A stretch of 64,000 nt of DNA from Enterobacteriaceae bacterium RIT693 (GTDB lineage Bacteria > Pseudomonadota > Gammaproteobacteria > Enterobacterales > Enterobacteriaceae). The notes beneath the pieces are model-generated. The model had not been told where the DNA came from and searched no databases. It saw only the letters and a list, made by a program, of their open reading frames with translations. The stretch spans positions 186,001 to 250,000 of the forward strand of contig WJYK01000001.1 of NCBI GenBank assembly GCA_009668225.1. The letters are read 5' to 3'. Shown piece by piece: positions 45,445-53,166 of the stretch. Made by a program: the position numbers and the translations under genes. Each line of letters opens with the position of its first letter. Position 1 is the stretch's first letter.

Positions 45445-46278
45445 TTAACGCCTGGGATGATTGAGCTTCAGCCACGCTTCCGGCGTCAGGTTTTTCAACC
45501 GGCTGCGGATAATCCTCTTATTCAGCAGATCTTCGAACTCGAGCAGCACGGCGCCTAACCCCAGGCGCTTATCGAAGCGCTCGCCGTTTAACAGCGTATC
45601 CAGCTCGCGGTGATAATTGCCCTGCCCGGCTTTTTCGAGCCAGCTTTCCTGCGGCGCAGCATACAAAGGAACGCCAAGTACCGCTGCAAGATTCTGCGTG
45701 AGCGTGCAGGGTTTCGCGGTTAAGGAAAGCACGGTAAGCGGAAGCCCTTCACGCAAGAACCCCACCAGCGGATCAGCAATCCCCTCGCCGCCGCGTTCCC
45801 GCAGCGCAACGGCCATATAGCCGGAAACACGGTCGCTGAACACCAGCAGTTCTCCCTGCTTATGGCTAATGATCTCCGGCAGCGGGAAGGTATCCAGCAT
45901 AAAATGGCCCGGCGTCTTGTTGAGATCCGGCTTGCTCATGCGGGACTGCTGCCAGTTTTGCAGCGTACGGCTGACGCTCGCGCGGGAGATCCCCTGCTGG
46001 ACTAGCAGGCGGGCGGCTTCAAGGAGCTCGTCCAGCGAAAGCGCCAGACGAAGACGAAGGAAGACCAGCATCGACTCTTGCTCGTGGCTCAACGCACGAT
46101 GAATTGTATTTGGCCGATGGGATTTATCGTAGCAGTCGTCGCGTTTGCGCCAGCGGCGAACGGTATCCACGGAAATGTTCAGCTCTTCCGCCAGCTCGCC
46201 GTCCGTTTTTTCGGACTCCTGAATGTACTTGCGCGTACGCGGCGTTGTTGTGGCGTTGGAGTGCAGCTTTATCTCCAT
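45445..46278 (-). CDS. HTH protein derived from an IS481/IS3-type transposase
   Basis: The 277 residues open with a homeodomain-like HTH (TDGELAEELNISVDTVRRWRKRDDCYDKSHRP, about 25-57) and a second helical segment (LDELLEAARLLVQQGISRASVSRTL), as in IS481-family transposases. A shortened RNase H-like part follows: HFMLDTFPLP with one Asp, then LLVFSDRVSGYMAVALRERGG. A full DDE triad is not obvious. No inverted terminal repeats are seen. It faces the PTS operon end and may be a domesticated regulator of that locus. Confidence 0.7.
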   Translation of the reverse strand: MEIKLHSNATTTPRTRKYIQESEKTDGELAEELNISVDTVRRWRKRDDCYDKSHRPNTIHRALSHEQESMLVFLRLRLALSLDELLEAARLLVQQGISRASVSRTLQNWQQSRMSKPDLNKTPGHFMLDTFPLPEIISHKQGELLVFSDRVSGYMAVALRERGGEGIADPLVGFLREGLPLTVLSLTAKPCTLTQNLAAVLGVPLYAAPQESWLEKAGQGNYHRELDTLLNGERFDKRLGLGAVLLEFEDLLNKRIIRSRLKNLTPEAWLKLNHPRR

Positions 46279-46640
46279 CGAACCTCACCCATCGGGTTGA
46301 AAAGGAAAGACAACATTATAAAAGCTCCCCCGCCAGGTTGCAGCGCTAAAAGCGCTACATCGCACCGAAAAACCTGCGCAAGCGATTGCACCTCAGGTAC
46401 GACCAGCGCTGGCAAAAAGAGTAGCAAAATGTGCGCAAACTAAGTGTTTCCAGGGTTAACGTCACACCATGAAACTATTTACCCCGCAATCACTATTTAT
46501 TTCAATATGTTATATCTAATTCAATTTTTTTGATTAAGGTCGTCAATTCTCTTCGATTTATTATTCCACTCAAAAGTGTGACCATAATCACATCGACGGA
46601 ACAACGTCACCTTAACAGAACAACCTGCGAGAATTTAGCC
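46279..46640. other. Gap between the HTH gene and ybiJ
   Basis: No gene is seen. The part near the HTH gene has two adjacent AGCGCT palindromes (46342-46347 and 46351-46356) forming AGCGCT-AAA-AGCGCT, a possible autoregulatory site. The part near ybiJ is A+T-rich and must hold its promoter. Confidence 0.45.
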
Positions 46641-46901
46641 ATGAAAACCATCAAATATGCTGTAGCTGCAATTGCTCTTTCTACTCTGTCTTTCGGTGCT
46701 TTCGCTGCACAATCCGTCACCGAAGCACAGGCACAAAATCTGAACAAAGTAGGCGTAGTCTCCGTGACCGGCGCAACGACCCTTGACGGCCTGGAAGCTA
46801 AACTGGCTGCTAAAGCTGAAGCGGCTGGCGCCACCTCTTACGCCATCACTTCTGCCAATACCGATGGCCGTATGAGTGGCACCGCGGTTATCTACAAATA
46901 A
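46641..46901 (+). CDS. ybiJ: YbiJ, BhsA/McbA-family periplasmic protein
   Basis: The 86 residues equal E. coli YbiJ. A signal peptide ends near FGAFAAQS (residue 22). The DUF1471 domain reads NLNKVGVVSVTGATTLDGLEAKLAAKAEAAGATSYAITSA and ends GTAVIYK. It is periplasmic; the role is unknown, though relatives respond to acid, peroxide and biofilm signals. It is a paralogue of mcbA, 5 kb away. The terminator at 46993 follows. Confidence 0.92.
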   Translation: MKTIKYAVAAIALSTLSFGAFAAQSVTEAQAQNLNKVGVVSVTGATTLDGLEAKLAAKAEAAGATSYAITSANTDGRMSGTAVIYK

Positions 46902-46992
46902 TACCGCGCTAAAGCATTAACCCTCATTGAGGCCGGTACCCTCATCGGCCTTGAAGCACTACCCTTGTTTAACCCTGATGTTACCCTTGTTT

Positions 46993-47022
46993 GCCCGCGA
47001 TGCCTGTCGCGGGCTTTTTTTG
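46993..47022. terminator. Terminator between ybiJ and ybiB
   Basis: GCCCGCGA and TCGCGGGC form a perfect 8-base stem with a 6-base loop and a T7 run on the plus strand. It ends ybiJ and lies just past the ybiB stop on the other strand. Confidence 0.85.
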
Positions 47023-47030
47023 TTCGTCGT

Positions 47031-47999
47031 TCAGAAAACTTCAGCAACGCGCGCGAGGCCAGCCTCCAGCGTCGGCACTTCACCCGTTGCGAGCAGACAG
47101 CAGGCCATCTGGATCTTCAGCGATTGCGGCACCGGCTCCACGCCCGCAAAGCAGCGCTCGATCCAGCGGGCGGTAATATCCGGCTCTTTACCAGACGGCA
47201 GCACCAGATCCTCGCCGCCGCTTTCGGTTTGCCGCTCGTTCACGATGCGGGTTCCCTTTCCGTCAATTAGCGTTATCTGCGGGCAGCGCTGCGGGTTGGC
47301 GTACACCTCACCCTCCGTGCCGTGCATTAACAGCCCTCGCCCGCCGATATCAGCAAAAAACTTCGCCACTTTTGGCACATATTCCGGGTGAGAAACGCTG
47401 GCAAGACGCAGCGCGGTATCTTCGGCAAACGGCGTAGCCAGCTTCGCCAGGGTGTGCGCGCTGTTGCGAACGCCCATACGCCAACGCATCGCCAGCTGAT
47501 TTTCCATCGGCGGACAAAGTGCGCTAATAGGCATATACACCGGGTGATGAGCCTCAAGCTTTGCCTGTGCCTGCCCGGCGTGGCGGGTCGGCTCAATACC
47601 CAGCAAAGTGAAGATGGTCTCCGTTAACACTCGCCCAGGATCTTCGCTTACGCCATGCACCACGACCGGATAACCCAGCTTATTGAGCAGAAGCGCCAGC
47701 AGCGGCGTGAGGTTTGCCTGCTTGCGGGCGCCGTTATAGGAAGGGATCACAATCGGCATCGGTTTGCCGGACGGCGGCGTTAGAGCAATAACATGCTGCT
47801 TCATCGCCTCATAAAAACCGAGCATCTCCGCTTCGCCTTCGCCCTTAATACGCAGGGCAATCAGCACGCCGCCCAGTTCCAGGTCGGGCACTTCGCCCCT
47901 CAGCATATGGCTATACAATCCGCGCGCGGTGTCAAAATCGAGATCCCTGGCGTGGTTTTTCCCACGGCCAATTTCTTTAATGATTTTGCGATAGTCCAT
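47031..47999 (-). CDS. ybiB: YbiB, TrpD2-family nucleic-acid-binding protein
   Basis: The 322 residues match E. coli YbiB (320): MDYRKIIKEIGRGKNHARDLD at the start, KPMPIVIPSYNGARKQANLTP in the glycosyltransferase-3 fold and MRWRMGVRNSAHTLAKLATPFAE. Despite its similarity to anthranilate phosphoribosyltransferase (TrpD), E. coli YbiB binds nucleic acids without sequence specificity. It lies 14 bases past dinG, so the two form one LexA-controlled unit. Confidence 0.94.
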   Translation of the reverse strand: MDYRKIIKEIGRGKNHARDLDFDTARGLYSHMLRGEVPDLELGGVLIALRIKGEGEAEMLGFYEAMKQHVIALTPPSGKPMPIVIPSYNGARKQANLTPLLALLLNKLGYPVVVHGVSEDPGRVLTETIFTLLGIEPTRHAGQAQAKLEAHHPVYMPISALCPPMENQLAMRWRMGVRNSAHTLAKLATPFAEDTALRLASVSHPEYVPKVAKFFADIGGRGLLMHGTEGEVYANPQRCPQITLIDGKGTRIVNERQTESGGEDLVLPSGKEPDITARWIERCFAGVEPVPQSLKIQMACCLLATGEVPTLEAGLARVAEVF

Positions 48000-48013
48000 T
48001 CAGACTCTCCTTG

Positions 48014-50173
48014 CTATTTCTTGCTCACACGTTTGCGCCGTACAGTGTGTTTCGGCGTCGTTATTATCACTTTCGCTTCCGGCGCGTCGGGCTGTTCAAT
48101 CGGGAACACCGGCAGCGCGGCCAGCAGGCGCTCGCCGTAGCGTTTACTCAGCAGGCGGCGGTCGTAAATGACTATCTCACCATAGCAGGCGTGACTGCGA
48201 ATTAAACGCCCAACTTGTTGAATCAGGTTAAAAGAGGCGCTGGGCAAACTCTGCACCTCGAAAGGATAGCGGTTAAGGCTCTTCAGCCACTCCCCTTCGG
48301 TAACCACAACCGGGCTGTCTACCGGCGGGAAGGCAATTTTATGAATATGGACCTGGGTCAGCAGCTCGCCTTTCAGATCCAGCCCTTCGGCAAAGGATTG
48401 CAGGCCGATAAGCACGCTGGTTTCCCCCGCCTCAACGCGCTTGCGGTGCAGCTCAACCAGCCGGTAGCGGGGCTGATCGCCCTGCACCAGCAGCATCAGG
48501 CGCAGGTCGGTGACGTGGGTTAAAAACTGCTGCATCGCCCGGCCGCTGGCAAACAGCACCAGCATTGCTTTGTGCTCGCCTTGTGCCAGCTGTACCCGAA
48601 AGAAGGCCGCCATCTCGGCAATATGCTGCGCCTCGTGCTCCATCAGCGGCTCAAAACGCAGCTTCGGAATCACGATTTTACCCTGCTCGATATGGTTAAA
48701 CGGCGAGTCGAGGTGGATGAAGCGGTCACCCGCTTTCTCCCGCAGGCCGCTCATTTCCTGCAGGCGGTCAAAGCGGTTAAGCGAGCGCAGCGTCGCGGAG
48801 GTGACGATAACGTGCGGCACTTTGCGCCAAAGCATTTTCTCAAGCTGATCGCTAACGCGAATACCCACGCAGTGGAAGTACAGATGCGGCTGGCCTTCGC
48901 GGATGTCACGCGTGACCCACTTCGATACCGGCGCGCCGGAGGCCTGCTCCATCGCCGCCAGCTTCCACAGCTTGCTCTGTGCTTCAAAAAAGCCTAGCGC
49001 CCTGTTCATCTGCAGCAGCGCCCGGTGCAGGCGCACGATGTCATGGCTGGCGGTTTTTTCACTCAGATCGTTCAGCAGCACTTCAGAGAGGCTACGCAGG
49101 GCCTCCATCAGCTTGGCCAGCCGCTGGCAAATGACCATCACCTCTTCGGGCAGCACGCCCATCTCAAAGCGGTGCTCCCCTTCCCGCTCGCCCGGCAGCC
49201 ACAGACTGACAATGGCGTTAAACGATTGCAGCAGCTCGTAAACTTCATCGCAGTGATTGGTCAGACGCTCGGGAACGGTAAGCGGCGGCGGGCTTTTTGG
49301 CCGGAACTGCGCCATGCAGGTTTCCACCAGCTTGCAGAACAGGTCTAGCTGCAGGCGGCTGTGGCCCGGCGTTACCTCCGCGCTCATCTCCAGCGCGTCG
49401 CGGGCAACATCCGCCAGATGATGCCCTTCATCCAGCACCAGCAGCAGGTTTTTAGCTTCCGGCAGCACCGCATCGCTTTCCAACGCCGCCATCACCAGCG
49501 CATGGTTGGCAACTATCACTTCCGCTTCGTCGATTTCGCGGCGTGCCACAAAGAACGGGCACTCTTTGTACCAATGGCAGTTCCGCCCCAGACAGCTGGC
49601 CTTATCGGTGCTTAGCCGCCGCCAGAGGTCATCGTCGATGGCCTCGTCGATATGATCGCGCAGCCCATCCCATTTATAGCCGTCGAGGCTGGCTTTAAGT
49701 TTGGCGCAGCGCTGCTGCTCGGCTTTGCTGGTAGGCGCCATCTCATCATCGAGAAATGCCAGCAGATCGCCCTGCGTAAAGTTGTCGGTCGCCAGCGCAG
49801 CCAGGTTGCGGGGGCAGACATAGCGCCCACGCCCAAAGGCGGCGGTAAACTTTAGATCGGGGATAATTTTACGCAGCAGCGGCAGGTCTTTACTGTAAAT
49901 CTGGTCCTGCAACGCAACGTTGGCGGTGCTGACCACCAGCGTTTTTTGCTCTCCCCGGGCGATAGCAATGCCGGGAATCAGGTAAGAGAGTGTTTTGCCG
50001 ACGCCGGTCGGCGCTTCGATAGCCAGATGCCGCCCTTCCTCGCCGGCGAGGGTCTTCGCCACCTCGGCTATCATCTGCCGCTGAGGCGCTCGCGGAATAA
50101 AATCCGGGATCTGCTGCTGTAACGCCTTATACCAGGCACCGATTTGCGCTTTTTGCGCCGACGACAAAGCCAT
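48014..50173 (-). CDS. dinG: ATP-dependent DNA helicase DinG
   Basis: This 719-residue XPD/Rad3-like 5'-3' helicase (E. coli 716) has Walker A APTGVGKT (about 54-61), the iron-sulfur cluster region with cysteines in SCLGRNCHWYKECPFF (about 193-208) plus one upstream, and motif II DEGHH (about 248). C-terminal motifs include LIGLQSFAEGLDLKG and QQVGRLIRS. It unwinds R-loops and D-loops and belongs to the SOS response. A repeat-like insertion now lies between its LexA box and its ATG. Confidence 0.95.
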   Translation of the reverse strand: MALSSAQKAQIGAWYKALQQQIPDFIPRAPQRQMIAEVAKTLAGEEGRHLAIEAPTGVGKTLSYLIPGIAIARGEQKTLVVSTANVALQDQIYSKDLPLLRKIIPDLKFTAAFGRGRYVCPRNLAALATDNFTQGDLLAFLDDEMAPTSKAEQQRCAKLKASLDGYKWDGLRDHIDEAIDDDLWRRLSTDKASCLGRNCHWYKECPFFVARREIDEAEVIVANHALVMAALESDAVLPEAKNLLLVLDEGHHLADVARDALEMSAEVTPGHSRLQLDLFCKLVETCMAQFRPKSPPPLTVPERLTNHCDEVYELLQSFNAIVSLWLPGEREGEHRFEMGVLPEEVMVICQRLAKLMEALRSLSEVLLNDLSEKTASHDIVRLHRALLQMNRALGFFEAQSKLWKLAAMEQASGAPVSKWVTRDIREGQPHLYFHCVGIRVSDQLEKMLWRKVPHVIVTSATLRSLNRFDRLQEMSGLREKAGDRFIHLDSPFNHIEQGKIVIPKLRFEPLMEHEAQHIAEMAAFFRVQLAQGEHKAMLVLFASGRAMQQFLTHVTDLRLMLLVQGDQPRYRLVELHRKRVEAGETSVLIGLQSFAEGLDLKGELLTQVHIHKIAFPPVDSPVVVTEGEWLKSLNRYPFEVQSLPSASFNLIQQVGRLIRSHACYGEIVIYDRRLLSKRYGERLLAALPVFPIEQPDAPEAKVIITTPKHTVRRKRVSKK

Positions 50174-50197
50174 AACATCACTTCTTTCTCTAGATAA

Positions 50198-50373
50198 TTC
50201 GAGTTGCAGACAAAAAGGCCAACGCCTTTTTGAACAGCGTATAACGCTGGCCCCAATGGGGCGAGGTAAACCGAGTAAAGGCCGCTAGCTCGGGGATCCC
50301 CAGGAGATGACTAAAGTAAGTGACTGGGGTGAGCGAGTGATGCCAACGCGCCTGTGGCTCGAAGTATGTCGAG
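50198..50373. repeat. Enterobacterial intergenic repeat with inverted ends
   Basis: The segment starts GATAATTCGAGTTGCAG and ends CTGTGGCTCGAAGTATGTC, which are imperfect inverted copies of each other. It contains the phrases GTAAGTGACTGGGGTGAGCGAG and GCCAACGC. I recall this pattern from dispersed intergenic repeats in Enterobacter-like genomes, but cannot confirm copy number here. It lies in the dinG 5' leader. Confidence 0.6.
50211..50232. terminator. Terminator-like hairpin 38 bases before dinG
   Basis: CAAAAAGGC and GCCTTTTTG form a perfect 9-base stem with a 4-base loop. In the dinG direction the stem's G+C part is followed by a T5 run, so it could attenuate dinG transcription. It belongs to the repeat-like insert. 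Confidence 0.5.
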
Positions 50374-50376
50374 ACA

Positions 50377-50392
50377 CTGTATAAACAGCCAC
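50377..50392 (-). promoter_or_regulatory. LexA (SOS) box of dinG
   Basis: On the minus strand GTGGCTGTTTATACAG matches the E. coli dinG SOS box (TTGGCTGTTTATACAG, as I recall) at 15 of 16 positions. It overlaps a TATACA -10-like element. It is 204 bases from the dinG ATG because of the repeat-like insert. Confidence 0.8.
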
Positions 50393-50501
50393 TATTGTTT
50401 CACTTTTACGCCCCTGACCATAGCGTTTTTTCCTCTTCTGGGTGACGCATTCCGGAAAACGTTTTAACCGCCCGCGAGCGGTTAAAACGTGATAATCGCT
50501 T

Positions 50502-50900
50502 TTAAACCAACCAGGCGGCCAGCTTTTCGGCCTGCAGCGCAAAGCGGTTAAACAGCCGCTTTAACACTTCCGGCTCGAGCTGGTGGAACGGCAGGCTACT
50601 CCACTGCACAACCTGCTGCTGCTCAGGCAGCAGCCCGGTGAGCACCGGCGGGTAATCCATCCCCAACAGGTTTGCCTGCAGCAGCATCGAAAGCGTTTCG
50701 GTGTCGCTAAGCCGGGTCGGCTGAACGGGCAGCACGCAGCTCAGCAAAAGATGCCCAACCGGAGACTCGCTAATTTCCAGCGTCACGCCTTCACGCAGGT
50801 CCACGGAATAGCCTTCGGCGCTCTCCAGCTCGGCTCTTTGCCCCAGATCATCGGTCAGCAGCGGCTGTAAAATTTGCGCTAGTTTTGAAGGTGCTGGCAT
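50502..50900 (-). CDS. CesT-family type III secretion chaperone
   Basis: The 132 residues are acidic and leucine-rich, with the class I chaperone layout: N-terminal helix (LAQILQPLLTDD), then beta strands (VTLEISESPVGHLLLSCVLPV), a helix (LSMLLQANLLGMDYPPVLTGL), strands (QVVQWSSLPFHQL) and a C-terminal helix. It lies two bases after the candidate effector on the same strand, so it is probably that protein's dedicated chaperone, keeping it unfolded at its N-terminus and guiding it to the HrcN ATPase. Confidence 0.82.
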   Translation of the reverse strand: MPAPSKLAQILQPLLTDDLGQRAELESAEGYSVDLREGVTLEISESPVGHLLLSCVLPVQPTRLSDTETLSMLLQANLLGMDYPPVLTGLLPEQQQVVQWSSLPFHQLEPEVLKRLFNRFALQAEKLAAWLV

Positions 50901-50902
50901 CG

Positions 50903-52246
50903 TTAGTTACCTAAAATTCGCCGGAAAGCGGCCGTCACGGAGTTAGAACGGGTGCGCGTTCGGGCAGGCGCTGGCGCGGTGCCGTAAACGTCGGGTGGAA
51001 TAACCGGCGGCTCGCGGTAAACCGGCCGGCTATTCATGCCGTGCATGGGGGGATGTGTATGCATCGGCGGAGGTCCGTAGCTGTACGCCGGTGTGGCCGC
51101 GGGCGGCGGGCCGTAGTTAAAGGCGGGCCCGGAAGCCGGAAGCGGGATAGTGCTGTACATATTTCCCGGCGGCGGTGGCGGTGGCGCATAACCAGGTATC
51201 GGCGCTGGACGAACGTCGACGGAGTTTGCCCGACGACGAGGCGCTGCGGGCGGTACCGCATTTGATGCCGTTCGTGAACGACGGCCGCGAGAGGAAGACT
51301 CTGCGACAAAGGATTCCGTGCGCTGCCGAGGACGATCGTGACTGCTGAACGTCGGCGCTGGCGCCCCACGCTGCTGTGCTTCTGCCGCTGCCTGAGGCCC
51401 GCTCATGCGGGAACGCAGCTGCCCAACGGACAGCGACTGGTCAAAATGCTGTACTACGCCGCGGCTGTCTACCCCGTCGTACTGAACGCCCAGGTTATTA
51501 GAGGCGTGGCGCTGAACATACCCAGGCCCGGCAACCACCGAGTCGCGAAGCTGCTCCGGGCTTAATTTGGCCAGTTTTGGTGCCGCCTTGCGGAATGCTT
51601 TATCCACCTCGGCCTGCGTCGCTTTCTCACCGCGTAGCAGCTTCTCACGCACGTCATCGTCCCTGTAGCCAGGCTGGAAGGTTTGCAGCACGTGAAACGT
51701 ATCGCCGAATTTCGCGTCCTTCAGCCGCATCGCGCGGCCAAACTCCGGCCAGGGATCGGAGACGATGGATTTGCTGTCGGCGCGAGGGTCGCCGATTATG
51801 ACGAAAGCATGGTCTACGTCGCGGTTGTGCACCACGGAAACCGGCTGTTTGACGCGGGAGTTTGCCAGCAGCAGCGCATTGACCGCCGCCATTTCGCCGC
51901 AGTTACCCGCCCGAAACTTCGAGGCTTCCCAGGCACGGACGGTGTAATCCCCGCTGCCCGTTGCCTTCTGCGACAAAAGCGTTCGCTTATAGGACTCCCC
52001 TATCGTGGCGCGAACATGGTTCTTTTGGTTGCCCGACCCCATATCCAGGATGCGCCAGGTGTCGTCTATCGCCTTATTGGCATAATAGAGCGCGTCCGCC
52101 TGGCGAGCCGAGACGTTGACGGCACGATCGTAGTGTTGATTGTTATTGGGCTCCAGCGCAATGCGCATGGAAACCCGTCGATTCGAGTTACCGCTTAGCA
52201 GGCCAGGATCGACCCGCAAGCTGGTATCAACGCTGTTTAACGGCAT
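50903..52246 (-). CDS. Candidate type III effector with Cys-His-Asp core and proline-rich RxRxxS tail
   Basis: The 447 residues show no close relative I can name. Residues 1-50 are Ser/Asn/Arg-rich, as in secretion signals. Residues 100-180 carry a transglutaminase/papain-like triad in the order Cys-His-Asp: C116 (AGNCGEMA), H146 (VDHAFVI), D164 (VSDPW). This suggests a protease, transglutaminase or deamidase. Residues 295-447 are disordered: four RxRxxS motifs (Ser312, 328, 342, 436), a PPPPPP run (355-360), a YGPPP pair (378-382, 390-394), and YREPP (410-414). A hrp box precedes the gene and its chaperone gene follows. Delivery into a host cell is inferred. Confidence 0.8.
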   Translation of the reverse strand: MPLNSVDTSLRVDPGLLSGNSNRRVSMRIALEPNNNQHYDRAVNVSARQADALYYANKAIDDTWRILDMGSGNQKNHVRATIGESYKRTLLSQKATGSGDYTVRAWEASKFRAGNCGEMAAVNALLLANSRVKQPVSVVHNRDVDHAFVIIGDPRADSKSIVSDPWPEFGRAMRLKDAKFGDTFHVLQTFQPGYRDDDVREKLLRGEKATQAEVDKAFRKAAPKLAKLSPEQLRDSVVAGPGYVQRHASNNLGVQYDGVDSRGVVQHFDQSLSVGQLRSRMSGPQAAAEAQQRGAPAPTFSSHDRPRQRTESFVAESSSRGRRSRTASNAVPPAAPRRRANSVDVRPAPIPGYAPPPPPPGNMYSTIPLPASGPAFNYGPPPAATPAYSYGPPPMHTHPPMHGMNSRPVYREPPVIPPDVYGTAPAPARTRTRSNSVTAAFRRILGN

Positions 52247-52281
52247 GATTTATCCCCACTTTAGTTGTTGACTCAACAGGT

Positions 52282-52309
52282 TAAGTGGAGAGCGCGGCGC
52301 TCAGGTTCC
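52282..52309 (-). promoter_or_regulatory. hrp box (HrpL promoter) of the effector-chaperone operon
   Basis: On the minus strand GGAACC, 15 bases, CCACTTA: a full match to the HrpL consensus GGAACC-N15/16-CCACNNA. It ends 36 bases before the effector ATG. The spacer holds a 13-base dyad (GAGCGC-G-GCGCTC). Confidence 0.9.
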
Positions 52310-52533
52310 TGCCCCCTGAGATTTTACTGTTCGTGGCGTAAGTGACGCGCTGACGAAGCCGGTTCCCGGTGAAACGTGTAACAAGCTGCAACCTTTATCG
52401 CCTCCGGCAAAGCTAGATTCGCCGCGGCGAGGCTGCTATGTTCATTTATCACGCGTCTTGGCAATTCGTGCGCGATAATTATTTTTATAAAAATGAACAA
52501 TTTAATAACTATAAATTATGGATGACAGACGGT
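52310..52533 (+). other. hrpY upstream region
   Basis: It lies between the effector promoter and hrpY. It has a perfect 12-base palindrome, TCGCCGCGGCGA, at 52419-52430 and inverted GTTCATTT/AAATGAAC arms about 50 bases apart (near 52440 and 52492). Its A+T-rich right half probably holds the hrpY promoter. Confidence 0.45.
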
Positions 52534-53166
52534 ATGGCAATCAGACTCCTCCTCGCGGACGATCACATTTTGATGCGCGAGGGACTGAAACAAATTTTTT
52601 CACTGGATAAGAAAATTAAAGTGGTGGCGGAAGCGGGCTGTGGCAAAACGGTACTATCGCTACTCACAGAAATTGATGTTGACGTGTTGCTGCTCGATCT
52701 CTCCATGCCCGGCGACTCGGGGCCGGAGCTGGTGCAGCAGATAAGCAGGCTGTGGCCTATGCTGCCGATACTGGTATTAAGTATGCATAATGAGCCACAA
52801 ATCGCCCAGATGGTCCTCGCCAGCGGCGCCCACGGGTTCATTACTAAAGACCAGGCCCCCCAAACGCTGCTGCACGCCATCCATCGCGTGGCAGGCCGCC
52901 AGCGCTATATTGATCCTTCGCTTGCGGAAGCGATTGTCTTTTCGACCCAGGAAAACGACCAGCTGCGCCGCTATGCCACACTATCCCAGCGGGAAAAACA
53001 GATCCTGCGCCTGCTGAGCAGCGGCGAGAACATCAACGGTATTGCTGAAGCGCTGAACATCAGTAATAAAACGGTCAGCACCCATAAGACCCGCATGATG
53101 GAAAAAATGCAGTTCGACAACAACGCCGACATCATTAAGTTTGCTATTCGCTATCATAAACTTTAG
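52534..53166 (+). CDS. hrpY: NarL/FixJ-type response regulator HrpY
   Basis: The 210 residues from MAIRLLLADDH have a receiver domain with the acidic pair in ADDHI, phospho-acceptor Asp in VLLLDLSMPGDSG (near residue 54) and Lys in GFITKDQ (near 105). A LuxR HTH (LSQREKQILRLLSSGENINGIAEALNISNKTVSTHKTRM) closes the protein. In Erwinia and Pantoea HrpY, phosphorylated by HrpX, activates hrpS and so hrpL. Other in-frame starts lie at 52522 and 52438. It is convergent with hrpX and overlaps its end by 23 bases, unlike the tandem hrpXY operon known from plant pathogens. Confidence 0.85.
   Translation: MAIRLLLADDHILMREGLKQIFSLDKKIKVVAEAGCGKTVLSLLTEIDVDVLLLDLSMPGDSGPELVQQISRLWPMLPILVLSMHNEPQIAQMVLASGAHGFITKDQAPQTLLHAIHRVAGRQRYIDPSLAEAIVFSTQENDQLRRYATLSQREKQILRLLSSGENINGIAEALNISNKTVSTHKTRMMEKMQFDNNADIIKFAIRYHKL

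Larger units (their letters stand above)
50174..50501 (-). other. dinG leader and promoter region
   Basis: This gap has no gene. Going upstream from dinG it holds a terminator-like hairpin, two further hairpins (CAGCGT-ATA-ACGCTG and GCCCC-AAT-GGGGC near 50236-50262), a repeat-like segment to about 50373, and the LexA box. The rest, toward the chaperone gene, shows nothing clear. Confidence 0.6.

Noticed and set aside
45445-46278. Complete insertion sequence at the HTH gene
   Set aside because: No terminal inverted repeats or target duplication found around it, and the catalytic triad is not evident.
52337-52380. Second GGTTCC near 52370 as another minus-strand hrp box
   Set aside because: The nearest GTGG lies 24 bases away instead of 15-16, so the spacing is wrong.
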